This document shows positions 48,765-57,680 of a stretch of DNA of 64,000 nt, in pieces. A model generated the notes under the pieces. It ran no database searches and had not been told where the DNA came from. It worked only from the letters and a program-made list of their open reading frames with translations. The DNA is from Marinomonas profundimaris. GTDB taxonomy: Bacteria; Pseudomonadota; Gammaproteobacteria; Pseudomonadales; Marinomonadaceae. Position 1 is the first letter of the stretch. Each line of letters opens with the position of its first letter. The position numbers and the translations under genes were made by a program. The stretch is from assembly GCF_000508165.1 (NCBI RefSeq), contig NZ_AYOZ01000007.1:39559-103558 (forward strand), written 5' to 3'.

Positions 48765-49603
48765 TTAAATCTCCTAGAGATATAATTTACAGCCCGGATT
48801 TTTATATCAGAAAAAAAACAATAAAAAATAACAGGAAAAAGTAAAAACCCTAAATCCACATCGATTAAATTCCTATATGCATAAGTCCTTTTATTAACAA
48901 TACAAGACTCAGGTGAAAGCTTTAACGCCGCATAGTTCTCATGCCGGTGGATATATAAATTTGAACAGTGTTTCCTAAGAATAACGTTAAACAATGTCTG
49001 ATCATGTCTAAATAACTTACAATCATGAATTATATTACTTCCTTTTTTATCTCTATTTCTCTCACTGAAAGAATACCCCATGCAAGCACCATTACTTGCA
49101 GCTAAGTAGGCATCATCAATTGCAGCTTTTATTTCTGGACATTTTTTATTTAGGCCTATATTACCTGCAGCAAAAACTTCATAATCTGGATCTAGGTTAG
49201 AACCGCCATATTTATTCATATAAGCCTTTGGTGTAATGTCTTCTAATCGCTGCCCTTGATCAACAAGAAAAAATCCATCTTTTTCTATCAAATCAAAAAT
49301 ATGATGAACATCTGAAAATACAATATTTCCAGCATCTAAATGAAAAAAAACATCACCAGCTGAATGTTTATATACATATATTTTCCAAGCGTAGCAATCA
49401 GACCATTTTTCATAAAAGTCATCTATTCGATTAACTGTAACATCCATTTTATTTAAAATTTCTTTCTGGATTTTGCTTAACCCCAAATCCCATACTTCAA
49501 CAAAAATTAACTTATCGTTTGTTTTCCTAATCGAACCAATTAAGTTTAATAGCCGAGAAAAATATCTAGAATCAGAAGATATATTAACAATACGTTTACT
49601 CAT
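48761..49603 (-). CDS. Nucleotide-diphospho-sugar transferase-like protein (DAGN type)
   Basis: A 280-aa protein. The segment VFFHLDAGNIVF looks like a DxD-type metal site in GT8-like sugar transferases; a later GNIGLNKKCPE and HDQTLFNVILR are also seen in this kind of enzyme. It overlaps the wzy start by four bases and the wzx stop by eight. Function beyond a sugar transferase is not clear. Confidence 0.65.
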   Translation of the reverse strand: MSKRIVNISSDSRYFSRLLNLIGSIRKTNDKLIFVEVWDLGLSKIQKEILNKMDVTVNRIDDFYEKWSDCYAWKIYVYKHSAGDVFFHLDAGNIVFSDVHHIFDLIEKDGFFLVDQGQRLEDITPKAYMNKYGGSNLDPDYEVFAAGNIGLNKKCPEIKAAIDDAYLAASNGACMGYSFSERNRDKKGSNIIHDCKLFRHDQTLFNVILRKHCSNLYIHRHENYAALKLSPESCIVNKRTYAYRNLIDVDLGFLLFPVIFYCFFSDIKIRAVNYISRRFK

Positions 49604-50849
49604 TAGAATAGCCTTTAAAAAAAACCCTATACATCAAACACCTTATATCTTTTGTATCCTTCATTAACAAATACAGAAGAAAGTTAACAAAAAAAACATT
49701 AGCAACAGATATAAAAGCAATGACCTTAATCGATATCCCATCATAAAATAAAAAATAAGATAAGAAAGTAAAACATATTCCACAAACACTTCTTCTAATA
49801 GAAACCCAATATCTCAATGTGATTATCATATGCTGACCAAGCAACTGCCCCAACATCACAAAAGGAATACAAAGCGACAACACATTTAAATAGTATGAGC
49901 TTGTTTTATATTCTTCACCATAAATAAAACCAACCACATAAGAACCTAAAAAATTACAAAAAAAACACCACAACACACCGTAAAAAATAAAAACTCTAAT
50001 TAGAACAACCATGCGCTGATCATAGTCTATTTTGTTTGTATTATACCAACGCACCATTTTAGGAAAAAACACTGTAAGCAATACAGTTGGTAAAATCAAA
50101 GCCACAGAGTTCAAATTAAGTGCAATACTATAATCTGCAATACCTTCAGAATCAGCTACATTCCCGACAAAAATAAAGTCCACTCTTGAATAGATCATTA
50201 GCAAGAGACAATTCAACCATAATGGAAATGATTTAGTCGCTAAATCTTTAATACTTTTTATCATCCCACCATAATCGAAAGAAAAATCAACATATTTAAA
50301 AACAAAAAAACATGAGATAATAAGAATAAATACATACTCGAACACATCTATAAGAAACTTATATTTATATTCACCAATCACAGAAAAAATATAAATTTTC
50401 ATTGGAAAAAAAAGCAACGCAGACATGAAAGTTATAACAAATAGTTTTTTATTTTCCATCAAAGAAGCAAAAACAACTTCAGAAAAATTAAAAACCAACA
50501 TCAATACCAATACCAATACAATAAAAAACAGTTCATTACCAATAGAGAACTTATTAATTAAATGATAGAGTATGATTGAGGCAAGAATCATAGATAAAAA
50601 AAGGCGTATAAAAAGATAGCATATAAAATCATGAAGTATAACCTTACCATTTTCAGCTATTTTCTTTCCGAAAACCGTATCGACACCACCACCAATAAGA
50701 ACAATAGATGAAGTTATAAGCATGCTTATATATGCATAAACACCAAACACGTCTTTATCCATACTCTTTGCTGCAAGCACAGACAGAAAAAAAGGGACAC
50801 CTAGTTTCAAAATCCTATCAAAAAAATTGAAAAAAAATTGAATCTTCAT
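49596..50849 (-). CDS. wzx: O-antigen flippase (Wzx)
   Basis: A 417-aa polytopic protein with about 12 hydrophobic helices, typical of the polysaccharide transporter branch of the MOP superfamily (FFNFFDRILKLGVPFFLSVLAAKSM at the N-terminus). It should flip undecaprenyl-linked O-units to the periplasm. Strong AT bias and place between sugar transferases are usual for Wzx. Confidence 0.85.
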   Translation of the reverse strand: MKIQFFFNFFDRILKLGVPFFLSVLAAKSMDKDVFGVYAYISMLITSSIVLIGGGVDTVFGKKIAENGKVILHDFICYLFIRLFLSMILASIILYHLINKFSIGNELFFIVLVLVLMLVFNFSEVVFASLMENKKLFVITFMSALLFFPMKIYIFSVIGEYKYKFLIDVFEYVFILIISCFFVFKYVDFSFDYGGMIKSIKDLATKSFPLWLNCLLLMIYSRVDFIFVGNVADSEGIADYSIALNLNSVALILPTVLLTVFFPKMVRWYNTNKIDYDQRMVVLIRVFIFYGVLWCFFCNFLGSYVVGFIYGEEYKTSSYYLNVLSLCIPFVMLGQLLGQHMIITLRYWVSIRRSVCGICFTFLSYFLFYDGISIKVIAFISVANVFFVNFLLYLLMKDTKDIRCLMYRVFFKGYSNE

Positions 50850-50882
50850 ATGTAAACCGAATTTATGTAAAAAAAGTAAGAA

Positions 50883-51785
50883 TCATTCATTTTTTATTTT
50901 GTTATATAAAATACGAAAGAGTGCATAGCGCAAAAAAAATCTTCTTAACTTAATCCTTAGGTAAATCTTAAATCTTCTACTAAAAGACAAGGTTAAAAAA
51001 TTTTTTTTGGGTCTTCCTCCTAACTCTTTATACCTCTCTGAAAACATTAACATATGCATTGACCAATATAAGTTCCAAGCTGCATATTGTGAAACTGCAT
51101 CGATGCAAAAATCTACATCCTTAAATTTTCTATTACCTTCATAAATTTTCTCAACACACTCCTGCATTTTATTACATGCATTATCTCTAGTTAAAAATCC
51201 AGCTTCAATACCACCATAATTAATACTACTTCTTATGAAAGAATCATAGGTAGCATGAGTATTGTGTATAATCATTTCACTCCGTTCTAAATGTAAATAT
51301 AACCTTTTCCGTTCATCTTTTATAGAGAAAGGAACATGTAGTTCACCTGTATAAACAATCCTATTTTTATTGAAAAAGAATGGGAAATACGCCACATCCC
51401 ACGGTGAGTTTTTCACATTGGATCCGAAACAATGATATTTCCTTGGCACCATTACAATATCTATGGTATTCATTTTTCCAGATTCAATCAATTCTACAAA
51501 CTTAAACCAAAACTTATCTGGAACCACTTCAGAAGCAACACATACAAAAACCCAATCATACTTTGCAAACTCATTATATAGTAAAAAATCATCTTCTCCT
51601 TTATTAGAATAAGGGAAAGATATAACCCTAGCTGAAGGATAAAATTCAAATATTATATTTCTAGTATTGTCAGTTGATGATTTATCAATAATAACAATAT
51701 CATCGCAGTGCCCTACGATAGAATCTAAAATCATTCGAATTCTATTTTCTTCATTATATACCGGAATCATTATACTAAATTCCAT
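50883..51785 (-). CDS. Glycosyltransferase family 2-like protein with altered DxD
   Basis: A 300-aa protein starting FSIMIPVYNEENRI, DIVIIDKSSTDNT, typical of GT2. The expected acidic metal motif reads CVASEVV, so the metal site is unusual and activity needs care. C-terminal region (about 200-300) has a long helical tail ending in a basic segment. Lies downstream of yerF with 96 bases between. Confidence 0.68.
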   Translation of the reverse strand: MEFSIMIPVYNEENRIRMILDSIVGHCDDIVIIDKSSTDNTRNIIFEFYPSARVISFPYSNKGEDDFLLYNEFAKYDWVFVCVASEVVPDKFWFKFVELIESGKMNTIDIVMVPRKYHCFGSNVKNSPWDVAYFPFFFNKNRIVYTGELHVPFSIKDERKRLYLHLERSEMIIHNTHATYDSFIRSSINYGGIEAGFLTRDNACNKMQECVEKIYEGNRKFKDVDFCIDAVSQYAAWNLYWSMHMLMFSERYKELGGRPKKNFLTLSFSRRFKIYLRIKLRRFFLRYALFRILYNKIKNE

Positions 51786-51881
51786 ACTACATCCTGCATG
51801 TGAAAATTAATTAGATTATTTTAATTACTTGCCCTGCTCTCATAAAAAAAGTAAAGCCAAGAGTTTAAAACATTATAAAAC

Positions 51882-52805
51882 TCAATTAACTTCTATTTTT
51901 CTAATTTCATTAACCAAACCAGATAAAGATTCAAACCTAGGATTAAAGTCTATGTTAGGAACTCGAAAATTAGAAAAATAGTTTTCTTTAAAACCCGTGC
52001 TATTTATCCCTGCGCACTCTACTATTTCATAGGTCAATCCAAGTTCCTTTTGAAAGAAACTCAAAAGAGAAAACTTATCAACAGGAGATTTCGTATAACA
52101 ATCAATAGGATAATTTTTTTTTGATGAATAAATTATAGATAATATAAGTCGATAAAAATCAGGCGGAGTTATATAGTCTCTCACTATATTCACTGCGCTT
52201 GTTTTTAAAACCCCTTTGTTTTTTATAGCACGAACAATATCTGTAACTAAAAAACGTGCATTAATATCTTGTGTACAACTAAAATAATTAAAAACTCGAA
52301 CATCTATAATAGAGCGATCACTCATTGCGCGATGTTTTGCTTCAGCATACAGTTTTGCAATGGTATACCAGTCTGTTGATTTAAGGTTATTAACATTAAC
52401 CTTAGCAACCGTGTCTTTATCAACCGCCTCTTCAAAGTCACCTCCATAAACAGCACCGCTACTCATAAATATATACTTACAGAAAGAGTGAGCTTGTAAA
52501 TAGCACATCGCGAGGTCATCGTACTGCTCCGTAACTTCGAAAATTTTAGCCCCCATCTCTTTAGCTTGAGCAGGGTCGCCAACACCAACAAAGTTGATAA
52601 GAACGTCAAAGTCGTATGCAGAAGGAAAATCAGCATACTCTAAATTGGGGTAACCAATACTTACATTTAGGTTTTTAAATTGATTAGCTACTTTTTCAGG
52701 AGACCGTGAAAACATAACGATATTATGATCATTATCTTCCTCGTTAAAAGATAAAATCAAATCCTTCGCAATTTGGCTGCTAGCGCCGAGAATACCAATG
52801 TTCAT
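51882..52805 (-). CDS. yerF: NAD(P)-dependent SDR reductase, probable YerF-type
   Basis: A 307-aa extended-SDR protein: MNIGILGASSQIAKDL (variant nucleotide motif), SSGAVYGG and DWYTIAKLYAEA with the catalytic Tyr-x3-Lys. It overlaps the TPP enzyme gene stop by four bases. In Yersinia pseudotuberculosis O:VI, YerF reduces the ketone of the C8 sugar formed by YerE; the same pair here suggests the same job. The call rests on gene order with ddhA-D and yerE rather than on a residue-level match. Confidence 0.68.
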   Translation of the reverse strand: MNIGILGASSQIAKDLILSFNEEDNDHNIVMFSRSPEKVANQFKNLNVSIGYPNLEYADFPSAYDFDVLINFVGVGDPAQAKEMGAKIFEVTEQYDDLAMCYLQAHSFCKYIFMSSGAVYGGDFEEAVDKDTVAKVNVNNLKSTDWYTIAKLYAEAKHRAMSDRSIIDVRVFNYFSCTQDINARFLVTDIVRAIKNKGVLKTSAVNIVRDYITPPDFYRLILSIIYSSKKNYPIDCYTKSPVDKFSLLSFFQKELGLTYEIVECAGINSTGFKENYFSNFRVPNIDFNPRFESLSGLVNEIRKIEVN

Positions 52806-54514
52806 TTTTTTTCAACTATTTGGGGAGACTGCTGATCTAACGTATTCCCATATTCCAATCTTGGCCGACACTCTCTCGCATCCTGCATGATAACTTCAAC
52901 CAGTAATGGCGTAGGATTCTTTATAAATTGACTCACAGCGACTTCAAACTCTTGGAACGAAGCGACTCTGACTGACTGGGTTTGATAACCTTGCGATATT
53001 TTCTGAAAATCACAGCCATATCCCCCCCAATAAGTGGAAGAATTACGGCCATCAAAGTACAGTTCTTGAAACCCGCGAACCATACCCAATGAGTAGTTAT
53101 TCATGAGCACGATCATGACAGGCAAGTCTTCGCGCGCTATGATGTCAAGCTCTTGAATGTTCAACTGAATCCCACCGTCACCTGTTATCACAACAACAGC
53201 GTCATTAGTGGCGTAATGCAAGCCTATGCCAGTTGGTAGAGCAAACCCCATTGCACCTAACCCACCGGAATGGTGACAAGCTTGATTTTTATGAATTCTA
53301 AGCGTATGCGCAGCCCACATCTGGTTATTACCTACATCGGCAACATACTGAACAGACTTATCTCTAAACTTTTCGTTTAGACAGCTAAACAACTGAAATG
53401 GGCTTATGGACCAATCACTGTACTCGTCGATACCCAAGAAGGATTCTTTCTCTTTCAACTCAAGGTTCCAAGCGCCGGTTTTTTGGGCGAGTTCTTGAGT
53501 ACTTAAGAAGCTTAAAACATCATCAATATTTGCGTGTATCGACTCGCACTTTACTCTATTACTCAATTGAGATTTGTCCAAGTCTACTTGTATAATTTTG
53601 GCATTTTTAGCAAATTTTTCAACTTTAGCGCCCGTTTGTCGGACATCTAAACGACTGCCTAAGACAACAAGCAAATCACAATTTTGCAGTGCATAATTAG
53701 CTGTTCTTGTTCCGTAAGCCCCAATCATCCCAAAATATGAATCCGTAACAATAACTTTCTCAGATCCTTTTAGACTTGAAACATATGGGATGTTGGCATT
53801 TGATAAATCATCAAGAAAACCCTCAAGAAACTTCGAATTAGCTGCACCTCCCCCCAATAAAAAGAGTGGTTTTTTCGCCTGATTCACGTATTCAATTAAA
53901 TTATCGTATCTTTGAAGTTGATGTGTGGCTATCGCACTTTTCTTGTTCTGCTCAATAGCACTTAACACTTCTTCTACAAGATAATCATCAATTTCAGCAC
54001 GCTGAACATCCATGGGGATATCTAACAATACTGGGCCAGGCCTGCCCTCTAGAGCGACATCAATTGCAAACTGCAACTGCTTAGGCAAAAGATTTGGATC
54101 TAGTGTTTGTACTGCGTATTTTGTAATGCTATCGACGAGTGCAACACTGTCTAATTCTTGAAAGCCTTGTTGACGAATACCTAGCTCACCTTTCAATTCA
54201 TGAGTATTCACCTGACCAGTCAAAAAAATACACGGATGACTGTCTAACCAGCAATCAGCGATGCCTGTAATTAAGTTTGTCGCACCAGGGCCGCTCGTTC
54301 CCAACGCTACACCCAGCTGCTTATGATTACTTGCTCTCGCTATCGCACCAGCAGCAAAAGCAGCTCCTTGCTCATGGTGCATAGAGATCAGCTTAGTCTT
54401 ACCGTATTGATTAATACTATCGACCAAATGAGTAATCATGCCACCAATGAGTTCAAAACCATAAGTCACATTATTAGCAGCTAAAATTTTTGCTACGGCA
54501 TCAGACACTTTCAT
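52802..54514 (-). CDS. yerE: Thiamine-diphosphate enzyme, probable YerE-type sugar C2-transferase
   Basis: A 570-aa acetolactate-synthase superfamily protein. The cofactor-activating glutamate lies in HHEQGAAFAAG (about E48), and the diphosphate motif is GDGG at about residue 445 followed by NNYS. It is not a normal IlvB: it stands directly after ddhC and before a small SDR. In Yersinia, YerE adds a two-carbon unit from pyruvate to CDP-4-keto-3,6-dideoxyglucose to branch the sugar. Alternatives are another pyruvate-using TPP enzyme of sugar metabolism. Confidence 0.75.
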   Translation of the reverse strand: MKVSDAVAKILAANNVTYGFELIGGMITHLVDSINQYGKTKLISMHHEQGAAFAAGAIARASNHKQLGVALGTSGPGATNLITGIADCWLDSHPCIFLTGQVNTHELKGELGIRQQGFQELDSVALVDSITKYAVQTLDPNLLPKQLQFAIDVALEGRPGPVLLDIPMDVQRAEIDDYLVEEVLSAIEQNKKSAIATHQLQRYDNLIEYVNQAKKPLFLLGGGAANSKFLEGFLDDLSNANIPYVSSLKGSEKVIVTDSYFGMIGAYGTRTANYALQNCDLLVVLGSRLDVRQTGAKVEKFAKNAKIIQVDLDKSQLSNRVKCESIHANIDDVLSFLSTQELAQKTGAWNLELKEKESFLGIDEYSDWSISPFQLFSCLNEKFRDKSVQYVADVGNNQMWAAHTLRIHKNQACHHSGGLGAMGFALPTGIGLHYATNDAVVVITGDGGIQLNIQELDIIAREDLPVMIVLMNNYSLGMVRGFQELYFDGRNSSTYWGGYGCDFQKISQGYQTQSVRVASFQEFEVAVSQFIKNPTPLLVEVIMQDARECRPRLEYGNTLDQQSPQIVEKK

Positions 54515-55830
54515 TAGAAATTCACACCAAAAAATTCTTCTAGCTTTTCCGCGATATAGTTCAAATGCTCTTCACCTAATCCTGGGTATATGCCCAACCA
54601 AAGGGTTTGATTCATCGTGATATCAGTGTTGGTCAGTTCACCCACAATTCTATAATCCATGCCTTCAAAATAAGGCTGACGAATCAGGTTTCCAGCAAAC
54701 AACAAGCGTGTACCGATTTTACATTGATCCAAGTATTTAGTCAGATCAACGCGATTAACGCCGGCTGTCGCTTTAAGCGTAACCGGAAAACCAAACCAAG
54801 AAGGGGTAGAGTTTTCAGTGGGTTCTGTTAGCTCAATGAAGTCAGTCACCGACGCAAGACGATTTTTTAAGTAATCAAAATTCGAGTTACGTTTCTCAAT
54901 AAACTCAGGCAAACGTTTCAATTGTGCTAAACCACACGCGGCTTGCATGTCAGTAATTTTAAGGTTGTAGCCTAGGTGTGAATATGTGTATTTATGATCA
55001 TAACCTTGTGGCAAAGAACCTAACTGCATGTTGAAACGTGTGCCACAAGTATTGTCGCACCCAGGCTTACAGTAACAATCGCGCCCCCAATCTCGAAACG
55101 ACTCAGCAATAGAGATAAGCTGGCTATTATTGGTGAAAACGGCACCGCCTTCACCCATCGTCATGTGATGCGCAGGATAAAAGCTAAGTGTCGCAATATC
55201 GCCCCACGTGCCTACCATCTTGCCGTCAAATTTAGCTCCTAATGCATCACAGCAGTCTTCCACTAGCCAAAGATTGTATTTTGCGCATAAGGCTTTGACT
55301 TTACCAAGATTAAAAGGGTTGCCTAATGTGTGAGCCAGCATAATGGCTTTTGTTTTTGGAGTGATCGCGGCTTCAATCAAGTCAGCATTGATGTTGTGAG
55401 TGGTTAAATCCACATCAACAAAAACAGGCACTGCACCAAACTGTACGATAGGGTTAACCGTGGTGGGAAAACCCGCCGCGACTCCGATGACTTCATCGCC
55501 TTTTTTAATCGCGCGCTCGCCTAACTTAGACGATGTCAGCGCACTAAAAGCCACAAGATTCGCAGACGATCCAGAGTTGACTGTAATAAGGTGTTTAATG
55601 CCAATGAACTCAGCCAATTCTTTTTCAAACTGTTCATTAAAGCGGCCAGTCGTTAGCCAGCCATCTAAAGAGGCTTCAACCATGTACTGCAATTCTGTTG
55701 CACCAATCACCTTACCGGAAGGTGGTACGACGGTTTCGCCAGCCACGAAGAGTTTTTCTTGGTATTGCAACTTGGCATATTGCTCAACTAGTGAGGCGAT
55801 TTCAGTACGTAATGTTTCAGTGGTTTGCAT
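54514..55830 (-). CDS. ddhC: CDP-6-deoxy-D-xylo-4-hexulose 3-dehydrase (E1)
   Basis: A 438-aa PMP-dependent iron-sulfur enzyme (RfbH/DdhC/AscC type) removing the 3-hydroxyl. The PLP-lysine position is replaced by histidine (H221 in YPAHHMTMGEGG), as in the true E1. The cluster cysteines fit C-x57-C-x1-C-x7-C: C194, C252, C254 and C262, the pattern reported for the Yersinia enzyme. Overlaps yerE by one base and ddhB by 14, so the group is coupled. Confidence 0.95.
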   Translation of the reverse strand: MQTTETLRTEIASLVEQYAKLQYQEKLFVAGETVVPPSGKVIGATELQYMVEASLDGWLTTGRFNEQFEKELAEFIGIKHLITVNSGSSANLVAFSALTSSKLGERAIKKGDEVIGVAAGFPTTVNPIVQFGAVPVFVDVDLTTHNINADLIEAAITPKTKAIMLAHTLGNPFNLGKVKALCAKYNLWLVEDCCDALGAKFDGKMVGTWGDIATLSFYPAHHMTMGEGGAVFTNNSQLISIAESFRDWGRDCYCKPGCDNTCGTRFNMQLGSLPQGYDHKYTYSHLGYNLKITDMQAACGLAQLKRLPEFIEKRNSNFDYLKNRLASVTDFIELTEPTENSTPSWFGFPVTLKATAGVNRVDLTKYLDQCKIGTRLLFAGNLIRQPYFEGMDYRIVGELTNTDITMNQTLWLGIYPGLGEEHLNYIAEKLEEFFGVNF

Positions 55831-56887
55831 GGTGCATATCTCTCATATAATCGTTTATTTCGTTCAGACAAGCTTGTTGCATATTGTCGTTATTTAACCA
55901 AGCTTTGTGCCAAGTAATGATCTTGCTTAGGGTTTGTTCCAAGTGCCATGTTGGCTGCCAATGCAATCTAGATTTAGCTTTGGAAATATCCAGTTTAAGG
56001 TAACCTGCTTCATGGGGATGTGCGTTGCTATCCAATTGCCACGAAGCATTGGGCCATTTTGATACCATCTGATTGAGTATCCAATCCACGGGTTTGGCGT
56101 CATCTTCGGCTGGCCCAAAATTCCATCCTTCGGCGTATGCATCAGGCTTGTTGTAAAGGTGTTCTGCTAACACTAAATACCCAGCCAATGGCTCAAGCAC
56201 GTGCTGCCAAGGACGAGTAGAGGCTGGATTGCGGATAACCACAGGAATCTCTTTTTCAAAAGCTCTTAGTATATCTGGAATCAGACGATCTGCGGCCCAA
56301 TCCCCTCCACCAATCACGTTACCCGCACGAGCAGACGCCAGCCCAACACCTTTTTCTTGCATAAAAGAACGGCGATAAGCCGATGCCACAAGCTCAGCAC
56401 AGCCTTTTGAACTGCTGTATGGGTCATAACCGCCCATGGCTTCATCTTCGCGATAACCCCATACCCATTCTTTATTCTCATAGCATTTGTCGGTTGTCAC
56501 ACTGACAATGGCTTTTACATTGGCACATGCTCTGGCCGCTTCTAAAACCTTAGCGGTCCCCATCACGTTAATGTCATAAGTCTCAAGCGGCTCATGATAA
56601 GACAATCTCACAAGGGGCTGTGCAGCCATATGAATGACAATGTCTGGATTGAAACCAATCATGCTAGCAGACATTTGCGCAAGGTCTCGAATATCACCGA
56701 TTTCTGATTCGATCAGATCAGCCACATTCGCCACATTAAATAAGCTGGGCTGGGTTGGCGGGGCTAAAGCGTAGCCCTTTACAATCGCTCCCATATCGAC
56801 CAACCAAAGAGACAGCCAACTGCCTTTAAATCCCGTATGCCCAGTAAGGTAGACTCTTTTACCTTGCCAAAACGCTGAATTCACCAT
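55817..56887 (-). CDS. ddhB: CDP-glucose 4,6-dehydratase
   Basis: A 356-aa extended SDR (RfbG/DdhB/AscB). VYLTGHTGFKGSWLSLWL carries the dinucleotide motif and YSSSKGCAE the Tyr-x3-Lys; SARAGNVIGGGDWA is typical of this enzyme. The ATG at 56887 has GGGA at a 7-base spacing and lies two bases after the ddhA stop; an in-frame start inside ddhA is unlikely. Confidence 0.95.
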   Translation of the reverse strand: MVNSAFWQGKRVYLTGHTGFKGSWLSLWLVDMGAIVKGYALAPPTQPSLFNVANVADLIESEIGDIRDLAQMSASMIGFNPDIVIHMAAQPLVRLSYHEPLETYDINVMGTAKVLEAARACANVKAIVSVTTDKCYENKEWVWGYREDEAMGGYDPYSSSKGCAELVASAYRRSFMQEKGVGLASARAGNVIGGGDWAADRLIPDILRAFEKEIPVVIRNPASTRPWQHVLEPLAGYLVLAEHLYNKPDAYAEGWNFGPAEDDAKPVDWILNQMVSKWPNASWQLDSNAHPHEAGYLKLDISKAKSRLHWQPTWHLEQTLSKIITWHKAWLNNDNMQQACLNEINDYMRDMHHANH

Positions 56888-56889
56888 GG

Positions 56890-57663
56890 TTATTCCCAAC
56901 TTTTCCAAGGGGCCTTTCCGGATTGCCATAATTCTTCAAGATGCACTTTATCTCGTAGCGTATCCATTGGTTGCCAAAAACCTTCGTGCTCAAACGCCAT
57001 CAATTGTCCATCTTGGGCCAATCCAATCAAGGGCTCTTGCTCCCAGACACTACCGTCTCCAGTAATGCGTTCTAGCACTTTAGGAGACAATACAAAGAAC
57101 CCCCCATTAATCATGGCCCCATCGCCCTTGGGTTTTTCTTTAAAACTTTTTACTTGCCCCCGTTTGATGTCTAATGCGCCAAAACGGCCCGGTGGATAAG
57201 TCGCCGTTAACGTTGCTTGCTTTCCATGGTGTTTGTGAAAAGCAATTGACGCTGATATGTCGATATCCCCCACGCCATCGCCATAGGTAAAACAAAAGGC
57301 ATCTTCGTCTTTTACATATTCTGCCACTCGGCCTAGACGACCGCCTGTCATCGACTCATCGCCCGTATCCACAAGCGTTACAGTCCATGGTTCAGCACGT
57401 TTTTCATGTACTTCCATACGGTTGTCTTTCATATTAAAAGTCACGTCAGACATATGAAGAAAATAGTTAGCAAAATATTCTTTGATTACATACCCCTTAT
57501 ACCCGCAACATATGATGAAGTCGTTAATGCCATGTGCAGAATACATTTTCATGATGTGCCACAGTATCGGCTTACCACCGATCTCCACCATAGGCTTTGG
57601 ACGAGTGCTGGTTTCTTCACTGAGTCGAGTACCCAATCCACCGGCTAAAATAACTGCTTTCAT
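56890..57663 (-). CDS. ddhA: Glucose-1-phosphate cytidylyltransferase
   Basis: A 257-aa enzyme (RfbF/DdhA) giving CDP-glucose. [21 protein letters not shown] holds the nucleotide loop and catalytic lysine; [10 protein letters not shown] and [11 protein letters not shown] are typical. First step of the CDP-dideoxysugar branch. Confidence 0.96.
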   Translation of the reverse strand: MKAVILAGGLGTRLSEETSTRPKPMVEIGGKPILWHIMKMYSAHGINDFIICCGYKGYVIKEYFANYFLHMSDVTFNMKDNRMEVHEKRAEPWTVTLVDTGDESMTGGRLGRVAEYVKDEDAFCFTYGDGVGDIDISASIAFHKHHGKQATLTATYPPGRFGALDIKRGQVKSFKEKPKGDGAMINGGFFVLSPKVLERITGDGSVWEQEPLIGLAQDGQLMAFEHEGFWQPMDTLRDKVHLEELWQSGKAPWKSWE

Positions 57664-57680
57664 TTACAATTTCCTTTAGT

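Noticed and set aside
52802..54514. Calling the TPP enzyme acetolactate synthase (IlvB)
   Set aside because: The domain order is IlvB-like, but no IlvN follows, and it is coupled to ddhC and an SDR gene as in yersiniose loci.
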